A DNA stretch of 64,000 nt, from assembly GCA_022709755.1 (NCBI GenBank), contig JAKLIF010000004.1, forward strand, positions 62,001 through 126,000. Reading direction: 5' to 3'. The position numbers and the translations under genes are program-made. Below are positions 51,316-59,584 of this stretch, piece by piece. This stretch comes from Elusimicrobiota bacterium (lineage in GTDB: Bacteria > Elusimicrobiota > Elusimicrobia > FEN-1173 > JAKLIF01). The notes beneath the pieces are model-generated. The model had not been told where the DNA came from. It was given only the letters and a program-made list of their open reading frames with translations, and searched no databases. The stretch's first letter is position 1, and each line of letters starts with the position of its first letter.

Positions 51316-53646
51316 CTACTTTTTGCTTTCTTGGATGGCGCGCCAGACCCGTTCCTGGGTGAACGGCGCCCGGTAGACCCGGGCCCCTGTCGCGTTGTAG
51401 ATGGCGTTGGCGATGGCGGGCATTCCGCCGTTGATTGAAATCTCCGAGACGCTCTTGGCGCCGAAAGGCCCCGTCTCCTCATAACTGGGCACAAGGATCG
51501 TCTTGATCTCCGGCTTATCACGCATGGTCAAAATGTTATAACCGGTAAAAGAGGCGTTCATCATCTTCCCCATGCCGTCGAACCGATATTCTTCCGTCAA
51601 GGCGTAACTGATCCCGTTCAGCACCGCCCCCTCCGTCTGTCCTTCCGAAAGCTGTGGATTGATGGCCGTGCCGCAATCGACGGCCGCCACGTATTTGATG
51701 ACCCTCACCTTGCCGGTCTCCATATCCACCTCCACCTCGACGAAATGCGCGGCGAATGGCGGCGGCGATTTATGGGTGACATGCGATTCAATGGCGGCAA
51801 TCTGAAATTGTTCGGTCTCATAGAGAGTGCGGAGGGCGATGTCCTTGTAGGAGACTTTCGCGGAACCGTCCTTCGTCACCACATGGGCGTCGTCCACGTC
51901 CAGTTCTTCTGGCTTTTTGCGCAAAATTTCGGCCCCGACCCGGATGAGTTGGCTCTTCACCTTGGCGGCCGCCTTCCGGACGGCTTCCCCTGTGAGATAC
52001 GTCGTGCTGGAAGCATAAGCGCCTTTATCAAAGGGAGTCATATCGGTATCGGAAGAATAGACGATGAATTTATCGGTGGTTGTCGCGAGTTCTTCGGCGG
52101 CAATCTGAGCCAGGACCGTATCGCTTCCCGTGCCGAGGTCGGTGGCCCCGACGTTCAGATTGAAGGAACCGTCATCGTTGATCTTGAGTGACGCGGCCCC
52201 CATGTCGATCTCAGGCACGCTGGAACCCTGCATATGAATGCTCATCCCGATCCCGCGACGATATCGTCCGGTCTTGGAGCCGGGCGGAGTGCGCTTGCTC
52301 CAGCCGATCTCCGCGGCCCCCTTATCGATGCATCCATCGAGAGCGCAACTGCCGATCGTCATGGGAGCACCGGGTTTCCCCTCTCCCAACGCCTCAAAAG
52401 CCGGATGGCTCTCACCGGACACGATGTGGTTCCGCTTCCGGAACGCCAGTGGGTCCATGCCGATCTTGTCGGCCATAACGTCGATCATGGATTCAACGGC
52501 GAAATAGGCCTGGGTGGCGCCGAATCCGCGATAGGCACCGCCCACCGGAAGGTTCGTGTAGATGGATTTGGCATCGAAATGGATGTTGTTCACGTGATAG
52601 AGCGGCAGGACTTTGCTTCCGGCGCAGCTCATGACCGTCAGTCCGTGGCCGCCGTAAGCCCCCGTGTTGTTGATCAGGTCGAGACCGATGGCCGTGATGT
52701 CGCCGTTCTTTTTCACTCCGTAACGGACCCGGATGCGCATGGGATGACGGGTGCGGCCGCTGCGAAAGACTTCGGCGCGGGTCAACGCCCACAGGACGGG
52801 ACGGCCCGTCCGTAACGCGGCCAGAGCCACGACGTCTTCCAGCAACATCTCCTGTTTGCATCCGAACCCCCCGCCGATACGCGGTTTGATGACCCGGATC
52901 TTCTGGACGGGGACGTCCAACGCGCGCGCCACGATCCGCCGTGTATGGAAAGGGACCTGCGTGCTGGTCGTGATGACGATCCGGCCATAAGGATTGAGCT
53001 GGGCCCAGGAGATATATCCCTCGATGGGGCAATGCTGGGCGTAGGGGGTTTCGAAGACTTGGTCGAAGGTGAAATCCGCCTCTTTCATTCCCTTCGCGAA
53101 ATCGCCGGCTTCCATGCCGATCTTCGCCACGATGTTCTTCTGCGGTTCGTAGGGGATCGGGATCGGTACGTAAGATTCCTTTTCGTCATGGATGATGGGC
53201 GCGCCGTCGCGGAGGGCCTCATCGTAATCAAAAACGGGTTTCAAAACTTCATAGTCGACTTTGATCGCGCCGACGGCGTCGAGGGCCTGTTCGGGAGTCT
53301 CCGCCACCACCGCCGCCACGCGGTCGCCGACGTAACGGACTTTCGTGTCGAACATGAGCGTGTCGTAAGGGGACGGTTCGGGATATCCCTGCCCCGCCGT
53401 GCAATGAGGGATCTTCGGGACGTTACCGTGATAAAGAACGCATCTCACGCCCGGCATCTTCTCCGCCGCGCGGACGTCGATGGACTTTATCCGGGCGTGG
53501 GCATGGGGGCTCCAAAGCATCTTGATGTGGAGCGCATCCGCCGGGGTGAGGTCCCCGGTGAACAGATGTTTGCCACGGGACAACGCCTCCGCATCGACTT
53601 TCCTGACGGAGTGATGGACGACCTTCATCTTATCGACGGACGTCAT
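51316..53646 (-). CDS. Xanthine dehydrogenase family molybdopterin-binding subunit (three-subunit type)
   Basis: 776 aa. Molybdenum hydroxylase: RKVDAEALSRGKHLFTGDLT, KMLWSPHAHARIKSIDVRAA, FETPYAQHCPIEGYISWAQL, Moco loop IKPRIGGGFGCKQEMLLEDV, NTGAYGGHGLTVMS, GAYRGFGATQAYFAVES, MGAASLKINDDGSFN, AAVDCGTAINPQLSEGQTEG, catalytic Glu in GPFGAKSVSEISINGG. It differs clearly from the 746-aa subunit at 48.6 kb and belongs to the XdhA-of-three-subunit or aldehyde-oxidase-like branch. The substrate may be another purine or heterocycle. The start overlaps the 2Fe-2S gene stop as ATGA. Confidence 0.9.
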   Translation of the reverse strand: MTSVDKMKVVHHSVRKVDAEALSRGKHLFTGDLTPADALHIKMLWSPHAHARIKSIDVRAAEKMPGVRCVLYHGNVPKIPHCTAGQGYPEPSPYDTLMFDTKVRYVGDRVAAVVAETPEQALDAVGAIKVDYEVLKPVFDYDEALRDGAPIIHDEKESYVPIPIPYEPQKNIVAKIGMEAGDFAKGMKEADFTFDQVFETPYAQHCPIEGYISWAQLNPYGRIVITTSTQVPFHTRRIVARALDVPVQKIRVIKPRIGGGFGCKQEMLLEDVVALAALRTGRPVLWALTRAEVFRSGRTRHPMRIRVRYGVKKNGDITAIGLDLINNTGAYGGHGLTVMSCAGSKVLPLYHVNNIHFDAKSIYTNLPVGGAYRGFGATQAYFAVESMIDVMADKIGMDPLAFRKRNHIVSGESHPAFEALGEGKPGAPMTIGSCALDGCIDKGAAEIGWSKRTPPGSKTGRYRRGIGMSIHMQGSSVPEIDMGAASLKINDDGSFNLNVGATDLGTGSDTVLAQIAAEELATTTDKFIVYSSDTDMTPFDKGAYASSTTYLTGEAVRKAAAKVKSQLIRVGAEILRKKPEELDVDDAHVVTKDGSAKVSYKDIALRTLYETEQFQIAAIESHVTHKSPPPFAAHFVEVEVDMETGKVRVIKYVAAVDCGTAINPQLSEGQTEGAVLNGISYALTEEYRFDGMGKMMNASFTGYNILTMRDKPEIKTILVPSYEETGPFGAKSVSEISINGGMPAIANAIYNATGARVYRAPFTQERVWRAIQESKK

Positions 53647-54125
53647 CGCTTCCCGCCCCGTTCATGTTTCGCCGACACTTTTTTCATGGCGGACCAGATC
53701 TTCTCATAGCCGGTGCACCGGCACAGGTTGCCGTCCATATGGAGCCGGATCGTCTCATCATCGGGCGTGGGGGTCTCGTCGAACATGGCCTTAGCCGAAA
53801 GGACCATACCGGGCGTGCAATAACCACATTGGACGGCCCCTTCCTCGATCAACGCCTGTTGGATCTCATGGGGAGTTCCGGCATCGCCCAATCCTTCGAT
53901 GGTGACGACGTTGCGCCCGTGCGCCTGAAAAGCGAACACCAAGCAGGAGTCCACGGCTTTGCCGTCCATGATCACGGTGCAGGCGCCGCAGGTCCCCTCG
54001 AGACAGCCATATTTCGTGCCCTTGAAACCATTCCGCCGCAAAAGACCGAGAAGCCGCTCGTTGGGATCGATGTCGAATTCCCTTGACTCGCCGTTCAACG
54101 TGAACGAAATCGTTTTTTTATTCAT
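53643..54125 (-). CDS. [2Fe-2S] subunit of xanthine dehydrogenase family enzyme
   Basis: 160 aa from ATG at 54125, overlapping the FAD-subunit stop as ATGA. Plant-type [2Fe-2S] domain (about 1-80; KYGCLEGTCGACTVIMDGKA) and helical [2Fe-2S] domain (about 85-155; AVQCGYCTPGMVLSAKAM, NLCRCTGYEKIWSAM). It matches E. coli XdhC in size and order. It carries electrons between the molybdenum and FAD subunits encoded on either side. Confidence 0.93.
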   Translation of the reverse strand: MNKKTISFTLNGESREFDIDPNERLLGLLRRNGFKGTKYGCLEGTCGACTVIMDGKAVDSCLVFAFQAHGRNVVTIEGLGDAGTPHEIQQALIEEGAVQCGYCTPGMVLSAKAMFDETPTPDDETIRLHMDGNLCRCTGYEKIWSAMKKVSAKHERGGKR

Positions 54126-54970
54126 CGGGATCCCCCCGTCGCCTCGGCGACCGCCTGAGCGATACCGTCGGATATCTTGACCTTCAGCAGATGTTTGCAA
54201 TAATCGAGCGTCATCCCCTCGCGCGGGGTCAACGCATATCTGTCCAAATCTTTGAAATCGATCTTACGTATGCAGCCCACCTCGGCCTTTTCACCCGTCA
54301 GGGCCTCTTCCATCTTCAAGAACCTCATCGGGAACGGGAACACGGAACCCGCGGCGATCCGGACGTCGGAAATCAGGCCCTTGTCCACCTTCACGAAGAC
54401 GGCCACCGTGGCCGTGCTGAACCCCTCGGACGTCCGGGTCTCTTTCGAGTAACCGAACCCCATCCCCTTGGTCAATCGCGGAACGTCGATGTATTCCAGG
54501 ATCACGTCCTTGAAGGCGCCCCGATGGGCCAACATGTTATGGAACGCTTCGGATATTTTGACCTTGGATTCTTTGGATGTCCTCATCGTCAGGGTGCCCT
54601 CCAACGCGCGGAGAGCCACCGGGAAATCGCTCCAATAGAATACACGGGAGATGTTGCCCCCCAGAGTCGAGATGTTCCTGACATGCTGGTTCACAAACCG
54701 GCGAGCCACCCGGTCGAGGACCCATCCCTCCGCCTTGTATTCCATGAGGTCGCAGACCGTGGCGCAGGCGCCGATCCTGAAATGATCGCTCTTGCGCGTG
54801 ATCCCCCGAAGAGGGAGCCGGGTGAGATCGATCGCTGTTTTGGGAGAGGTGGACTTCACGAAAGCCGTCGAGGTTCCGCCGGCCATCAACCAGGCCGAGT
54901 TCCCCTCTTTTTTCAACCGGGCATAGGCTTCCGATATTTTGGTGGGAAGGAAAAAATCGTTTATTTTCAT
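54122..54970 (-). CDS. FAD-binding subunit of xanthine dehydrogenase family enzyme
   Basis: 282 aa. CO-dehydrogenase/XDH FAD domain: FFLPTKISEAYARLKKEG, FAD pyrophosphate loop AWLMAGGTSTAFVK, HVRNISTLGGNISRVFYWSD, a C-terminal CO_deh_flav_C domain (about 175-280; STATVAVFVKVDKG, AAGSVFPFPMRFLKMEEAL). The AGGTST loop departs slightly from the usual AGGTDL. The order FAD-FeS-Mo with ATGA overlaps gives a strictly coupled heterotrimer. Confidence 0.9.
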   Translation of the reverse strand: MKINDFFLPTKISEAYARLKKEGNSAWLMAGGTSTAFVKSTSPKTAIDLTRLPLRGITRKSDHFRIGACATVCDLMEYKAEGWVLDRVARRFVNQHVRNISTLGGNISRVFYWSDFPVALRALEGTLTMRTSKESKVKISEAFHNMLAHRGAFKDVILEYIDVPRLTKGMGFGYSKETRTSEGFSTATVAVFVKVDKGLISDVRIAAGSVFPFPMRFLKMEEALTGEKAEVGCIRKIDFKDLDRYALTPREGMTLDYCKHLLKVKISDGIAQAVAEATGGSR

Positions 54971-55027
54971 CTCAGAGTCCTCGTGATTGGTTCATATCCG
55001 CCATGGCGGTTTCAAGTCGAAATCCGT

Positions 55028-55270
55028 TCAACCGCCGCCGATCAACAGCCACAAACGAACTTCATCGTTATCTTTCAATCGATAAGACAGATCTTGTTTT
55101 TGGTCCGCGACCATCACCATCACGTATTTCTTGTGCGGTTCGGATATGTCAAGCAACGTGAGAAGCTCGCTGGCGGTCGTGTCCGCCGGGATGGACATCG
55201 ATGTTCCGCTCTTTATCTTCTTTATGTCGACCGGTCCCGTGAAATGGACCGTGACTCTGATCGTTTTCAT
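55028..55270 (-). CDS. MoaD/ThiS-like ubiquitin-fold sulfur carrier
   Basis: 80 aa. It begins KTIRVTVHFTGPVDIKK and ends RLKDNDEVRLWLLIGGG with a free C-terminal Gly-Gly(-Gly), the hallmark of MoaD/ThiS carriers whose tail becomes a thiocarboxylate. The DNDEVRLWLLIGGG tail matches the D-(x)-V-x-(x)-x-P-x-x-x-G-G pattern of MoaD, without the Pro. It lies 57 bp upstream of the FAD subunit, so it may serve molybdopterin synthesis or sulfuration for these enzymes. No moaE is near. Other small-molecule sulfur relay roles are possible. Confidence 0.65.
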   Translation of the reverse strand: MKTIRVTVHFTGPVDIKKIKSGTSMSIPADTTASELLTLLDISEPHKKYVMVMVADQKQDLSYRLKDNDEVRLWLLIGGG

Positions 55271-55369
55271 GAAATCGCATCCATGGACAACGTCCTCTAT
55301 TCTAAAAAGATTGCTTCAAAAACACAAGAGCGGGGGGCGATGGAAATCCGCCGGGATACGCGTCATGAT

Positions 55370-55516
55370 CTTTTCTTGCGGGCATCCCCTTTTTAGCGGG
55401 AATGACTGATTTTCAGAAGCATCGCCCTCTTTTCTTAAGTGTCATCCTCGAACGTTTCTATCGGGAATCCAGTCCGGCTCTCCTCTCCCGTCCTTTCCCC
55501 CTCCAGGGGAAAGGAC
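55370..55516. repeat. Interspersed repeat pieces with an 11-bp hairpin
   Basis: The 281-bp gap 55271-55551 holds AGCGGGAATGACTG (about 55396), ATCGGGAATCCAG (about 55460) and a perfect stem GTCCTTTCCCC (55490-55500) / GGGGAAAGGAC (55506-55516). The first two match the family at 10.5 and 51.1 kb. The hairpin lacks a T-run; it could still end or protect the mocA transcript. Confidence 0.45.
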
Positions 55517-55551
55517 CTCTCGTGGAGTTTCCCTCAGATCACCCGCGATTT

Positions 55552-56136
55552 TCAGCGCGGAATACTCTGATAGTCTTCCGGAGTGTCTATATCGCGCACG
55601 ACGGCGGGATCATCGACGTCCACATCCGACATCTCCGCCGAATGACGGGTCGTCACCCAATGCAATCCCAGATCGGACGGGGCCAGGAGCGTTTCGGAGA
55701 AATAGCGGTGGTCCAATATCAAGGGATGTCCCCTTTTTCCGGCGAAGCGGGGGACGACCATCGATCCTTGGGCCGACCGCCACCTGTGTATCAGAAGGGA
55801 ATAGGTCTCCGGCCTCACCAACGGCATGTCCACCAGACACACCATCACGGCCTGGGATTCCCAATGGACGGGCAACTGACGGAGCGCGCATTTCAAGGAA
55901 GATATCTGGCCCTCCTGGGGGGTGGGGTTGACCACGACGCCCTCTCCACGCCGGTTCCACGCGCTCACGATGGCCCCCGCGTCGCGACCCAAAACCACGA
56001 GCCGGTCCTTGATCCCGGCGCGAGCCAAGTTCAGGCAGATGGTCTCCAAAAAAGTCCGGCCATCGAGATCCAACAAGGCCTTGGGGCGGCCCATCCGTTC
56101 AGAGAATCCGGCGGACAGGACGACGGCGGTGATCAT
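55552..56136 (-). CDS. mocA: MocA-type molybdenum cofactor nucleotidyltransferase
   Basis: 194 aa. GT-A fold: AVVLSAGFSERMGRPKALLD (nucleotide-binding LxAGxSxRMGxPK), VVNPTPQEGQISSLKCAL, metal motif CLVDMPLVRPET, PRFAGKRGHPLILDHRYF, VDDPAVVRDIDTPEDYQS. E. coli MocA (YgfJ) makes the cytosine dinucleotide cofactor that xanthine dehydrogenases use and is encoded within the corresponding E. coli xdh/ygf region. Its place between YgfK-like and xdh genes fits cofactor supply for the enzymes here. Confidence 0.9.
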   Translation of the reverse strand: MITAVVLSAGFSERMGRPKALLDLDGRTFLETICLNLARAGIKDRLVVLGRDAGAIVSAWNRRGEGVVVNPTPQEGQISSLKCALRQLPVHWESQAVMVCLVDMPLVRPETYSLLIHRWRSAQGSMVVPRFAGKRGHPLILDHRYFSETLLAPSDLGLHWVTTRHSAEMSDVDVDDPAVVRDIDTPEDYQSIPR

Positions 56137-56163
56137 CGGAAGGAGTGGGGCGGGACGGACCGC

Positions 56164-58302
56164 TCAAATACCGCTTTGAACGTAATTGATCTCCGTCTCG
56201 GAAAGAACGGCTTTTCTCAGGCAGTTCATGATCTGAAAATGAGTGAGGTCCAACACATATCCTTCGGCGGGTTTTTTCCCCGACAGGAGCGTCGGCGGAA
56301 CGTCGGGCCGGGATTCATCGAGGGCGAAAGTCCCGTCGGGGGTCTGATAGGCGCACGCGCCGTCGGGACGGACGGACAACCGATGTTCCTGTCCGATGAA
56401 GCGCCCATGGACGATGCATTCCGACCCGGTCTTCTCGATAAAAAATCCGTCGTATTCCTTCAATTTCGTCCAACGGTCCTTCGTCCCGAAGAACCGCGGT
56501 TTCATCACGTAGGGCCCGCCTGTTTCAGGACAGAACACATCGCAATTGCCGCATTCGTTGCAGAAATCCGAGAAATTTCCGATCTGATGTCTCTTCTTGA
56601 TCGTCAGCGCGGGAGCGGACTGTTTCTTCCATTGACCCGAGGTCCACGTCCAGTGGATGACCGGGATCTCTCCCGGTGGAACGGTGAAAGAGAAATTGGC
56701 GTTGTTGGGACACACGGGGATGCACTTGTCGCAGGTCATGCAATCGAACAATTGGAGGGCCGAACCGACTTTCTGCGGCTCGCGTGAATTCTCCGCCTTG
56801 GAATACCGGGGGCTGTTCTCCAACGAGGGAACGATGACGTTGACGTTCCGCCGGGCTGTCTCGCGGACCCAGCGTCCATAGAACTGTTCCGCCCAGGCCC
56901 GATCCCGGTCGTGACACCCGGCCCACCGGACGAGGAACCGGTCAAACCGCTCTTTCCGGGCGGCCTTGTCGGTCTTCAGCATATTCAAAACGTCTTCCGT
57001 CAACATCTTCCGGATCCCGGCCGGCTCTTTTTCGGCGACGGTATTAAACGACTGTTCGGCCTGCCCGTGGGCGAGGAGGACAAAATCGCCGATGGAAGCG
57101 GCCCCCTCCTCGTCCATCCTTTTGAGGAGTTCGCGGGAGTATCCTTCCTGGCGCGAATATCCCCCCACTTTCAGAAGGTCACTGCAGAACGTGACGGGGC
57201 AAAGCCCCATGGACACGGTATCGGCCACGTTGGACCGGTCGATGCCCGCCGAAAACGACATGGGGAGGTCCGCTCCGAACACGTCCTTGAACCGTTTCAC
57301 CAGATTCATGGCCAACACATGGAGCGGCGCTCCCGACATATACATGACCTTCTGGTCTTTCGGGAAGAACTGCCGATGGTTCTCGACCAACAGGGTGTTC
57401 GAGAACTTCACTCCCAAAGAAAGGTTCAATTCCCTGGCGCGCTCCCGAAGACGACCCACCATATCCACGGCCTGTCCCCATTGAGTGTCCTTCTGAAAAG
57501 CCTCGTCCGGCACCTTCAACTCATGATATCCCATCGCGTCATGCAGGAGGCGGTTCAACTCGGCTTTTCCCAACAACGTCGGATTGAGTTTCACGACACA
57601 GTTCAGACCCATCTTTTCGAGGAGGAATTCGACGATGCGTTCGATCTCGTCGGGAGGACAGCCATGGAACGTGCTGATGGTGATGGCGGAGGATATCTTT
57701 TTCGGGAAAGGGAGGTCTTTGAGTTTTTTATATTCGGCCGGGATCTCCGTGCGAAGGCGGTCGACCAGAGCGCTGGCATCGTTCATGGAGTTGAAGAACT
57801 GTTGTACCGGCGCGCTCTGGATCCCTTTCAGGTCGTAACCGGCGCTCAAGTCCAGCAGGCATCGGTCGAATCCGGGCGCCAACGGGAGCAATCCTCCATG
57901 AGACAGGATCTCGATCAACATGGACGCCTTGACGTATTCCTCGGCCGACTGCGCCAATTTGAGTTCCTGCGACCATTCCACGTTATACCCGATGGTGTTC
58001 ATGTCGATGCACGGCCGAGGGATCTCGAGCTCGTCCATGATCTGGACGGTCTTCAGTTCGATCACCCGCGACCCGCCCAACCACGCCAACACGATGTTCT
58101 GCGCCAATTGGGTATGGGGACCGGCCGCCGGACCCAACGGGGACGACACGGTCTGTCCGTGCAGTGAAACGCTCAGGTCTTTTTGCGGATCACCCAGGAA
58201 AAACTTCTTGGAAGGCAGGTCGAAGAGGGATTGTTTCTTGTCCAGCTCCGTATACATCCGCCGGAGCAGTTTATCGAAAGGGTAAGGATGGAGTCCTCGC
58301 AT
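56164..58302 (-). CDS. ygfK: YgfK-like reductase lacking the central NADPH/FAD module
   Basis: 712 aa; E. coli YgfK has about 1030. Residues 1-410 are the dihydroorotate/dihydropyrimidine dehydrogenase-like barrel with YgfK marks: SSPLGPAAGPHTQLAQNIVL, VIELKTVQIMDELEIPRPCI, ITISTFHGCPPDEIERI, VVKLNPTLLGKAELNRLL, CPVTFCSDLLKVGGYSR. The region where YgfK carries a GltD-like FAD/NADPH domain is reduced to about 120 residues without a GxGxxG loop. The end keeps two 4Fe-4S motifs (CMTCDKCIPVCPNNANFSF, CNECGNCDVFCPETGGPY). Probably an oxidoreductase of a purine-derived ring, fed by an unknown electron donor. Confidence 0.85.
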   Translation of the reverse strand: MRGLHPYPFDKLLRRMYTELDKKQSLFDLPSKKFFLGDPQKDLSVSLHGQTVSSPLGPAAGPHTQLAQNIVLAWLGGSRVIELKTVQIMDELEIPRPCIDMNTIGYNVEWSQELKLAQSAEEYVKASMLIEILSHGGLLPLAPGFDRCLLDLSAGYDLKGIQSAPVQQFFNSMNDASALVDRLRTEIPAEYKKLKDLPFPKKISSAITISTFHGCPPDEIERIVEFLLEKMGLNCVVKLNPTLLGKAELNRLLHDAMGYHELKVPDEAFQKDTQWGQAVDMVGRLRERARELNLSLGVKFSNTLLVENHRQFFPKDQKVMYMSGAPLHVLAMNLVKRFKDVFGADLPMSFSAGIDRSNVADTVSMGLCPVTFCSDLLKVGGYSRQEGYSRELLKRMDEEGAASIGDFVLLAHGQAEQSFNTVAEKEPAGIRKMLTEDVLNMLKTDKAARKERFDRFLVRWAGCHDRDRAWAEQFYGRWVRETARRNVNVIVPSLENSPRYSKAENSREPQKVGSALQLFDCMTCDKCIPVCPNNANFSFTVPPGEIPVIHWTWTSGQWKKQSAPALTIKKRHQIGNFSDFCNECGNCDVFCPETGGPYVMKPRFFGTKDRWTKLKEYDGFFIEKTGSECIVHGRFIGQEHRLSVRPDGACAYQTPDGTFALDESRPDVPPTLLSGKKPAEGYVLDLTHFQIMNCLRKAVLSETEINYVQSGI

Positions 58303-58311
58303 GAGCGTTCC

Positions 58312-59523
58312 CTAGAACAGCTTCAGTTGTTCCGGTCCCTTGGGAAGACCTTCCGGCAACCGGATCTTGAAGCGTCCGGGGACGCCGTCGTAGCCCGGCT
58401 CGACGTCCACATCGCCTCGACGGAGAGCCAGGATGTTCTCGGCGAGCAACGACGGGAGGTCTTTCCGGAGCCTCTCTTCCGGCCACAGGACCAGCATGTC
58501 CAGTTCCGAATTGCCGTTCGCGGTCAACGACATGTATTGGCGCTGGACGGTCTCGGCCTCGGGTTGGAATCCCATCATCCCGGCCAGTATCTCCACCAGC
58601 GGCATGACGCCGTAAATCGGTCGCCCCCCCTCCACCGGCCGAAGGGATTGAAACCGGTCAGAGACCGCCGGGGAGAACGGTTTTCCGCAGACGGAACACG
58701 ATCCGCCGGACTTCCCGTCCGGGGAGCGCATCTTGCAGTCCTTATGTCCCGGCGAATAATTCCGATCCGCCGCCGAGAGCATCTCGACCGTGCCGATGAA
58801 CTTCTGGCTGTCGTTCGAGACGAGGGCCGTGATGATGTCGCGGTAATCCAGAGGGCAGTCGAAAAGGTTGGCTTCCCGTCCCAGTTGGAACGGGGTCATC
58901 GCGTCGGAGTTGGAGATGAAGGTGCGGTCCTTCATCTGGGGCCATCGACGGGCCAAGGACGGATCGCACCCCAAACCCGTCTCCCACACGCGCACATTCT
59001 CCGACTGCGAACCATAACACTCCTCGATCCGGTCGAATCCCAGTCCCGGAGAGAAGGCGGAATAGTTGGGGGACCAGGGATGGGACGGGACCACCAGACA
59101 ATCCGGCGAGACGTCTTTGACCAACCTCACCATCTCTTCGGCGTTCAAGGAGAGATGGGGGCGGGCGTCGGTGTCCAGGTCGCCGTATTTCGACAAGATG
59201 TCGCAGATTTTCGCCGCCAGCATGAAGTTCGGGGCGAAGATCAGGTGATGGATCCGGTAGGTCTTCCCGTTCTTCGAAAAAACGTTGTTCACTTCGGCCG
59301 TCAGGACGAAACGGACATCTTCATACTCATAGACGCCGCGGCCCGAGGCCGGCTTGAGAAATTTCTGCAGCTCCACCGACCATTGAGGATTCGTGAAATC
59401 ACCGGACCCGAGCAGGGATATCCCCTTGATCTTGGCCCATTTCACGAGGGTGGGCAATTCCATGTCCGGATGGGTGTTCGGAGAGTATTTCGAGTGGATA
59501 TGAAAATCGGCGAAATATTTCAT
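58312..59523 (-). CDS. Endonuclease Q-like PHP-domain nuclease
   Basis: 403 aa. N-terminal PHP domain (FADFHIHSKYSPNTHPDMEL, SLLGSGDFTNPQW, FVLTAEVNNVF, VVPSHPWSPNYSAF, RTFISNSDAMTPFQLGREAN), a zinc-finger segment (Cys/His at about 253-277; CSVCGK) and the C-terminal block VSDRFQSLRP..., IYGVMPLVEILAGMMG. Order and motifs match archaeal endonuclease Q (TIGR00375 group), which nicks DNA 5' to deaminated bases such as hypoxanthine, xanthine and uracil. It lies 9 bp upstream of ygfK. Bacterial members are rarer. Activity is inferred from homology. Confidence 0.82.
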   Translation of the reverse strand: MKYFADFHIHSKYSPNTHPDMELPTLVKWAKIKGISLLGSGDFTNPQWSVELQKFLKPASGRGVYEYEDVRFVLTAEVNNVFSKNGKTYRIHHLIFAPNFMLAAKICDILSKYGDLDTDARPHLSLNAEEMVRLVKDVSPDCLVVPSHPWSPNYSAFSPGLGFDRIEECYGSQSENVRVWETGLGCDPSLARRWPQMKDRTFISNSDAMTPFQLGREANLFDCPLDYRDIITALVSNDSQKFIGTVEMLSAADRNYSPGHKDCKMRSPDGKSGGSCSVCGKPFSPAVSDRFQSLRPVEGGRPIYGVMPLVEILAGMMGFQPEAETVQRQYMSLTANGNSELDMLVLWPEERLRKDLPSLLAENILALRRGDVDVEPGYDGVPGRFKIRLPEGLPKGPEQLKLF

Positions 59524-59584
59524 GGGATCAGGATCGGAGGAAAACGAAAAGAATCATTGAGGGGAACACCGGAGTCCTCATGGG

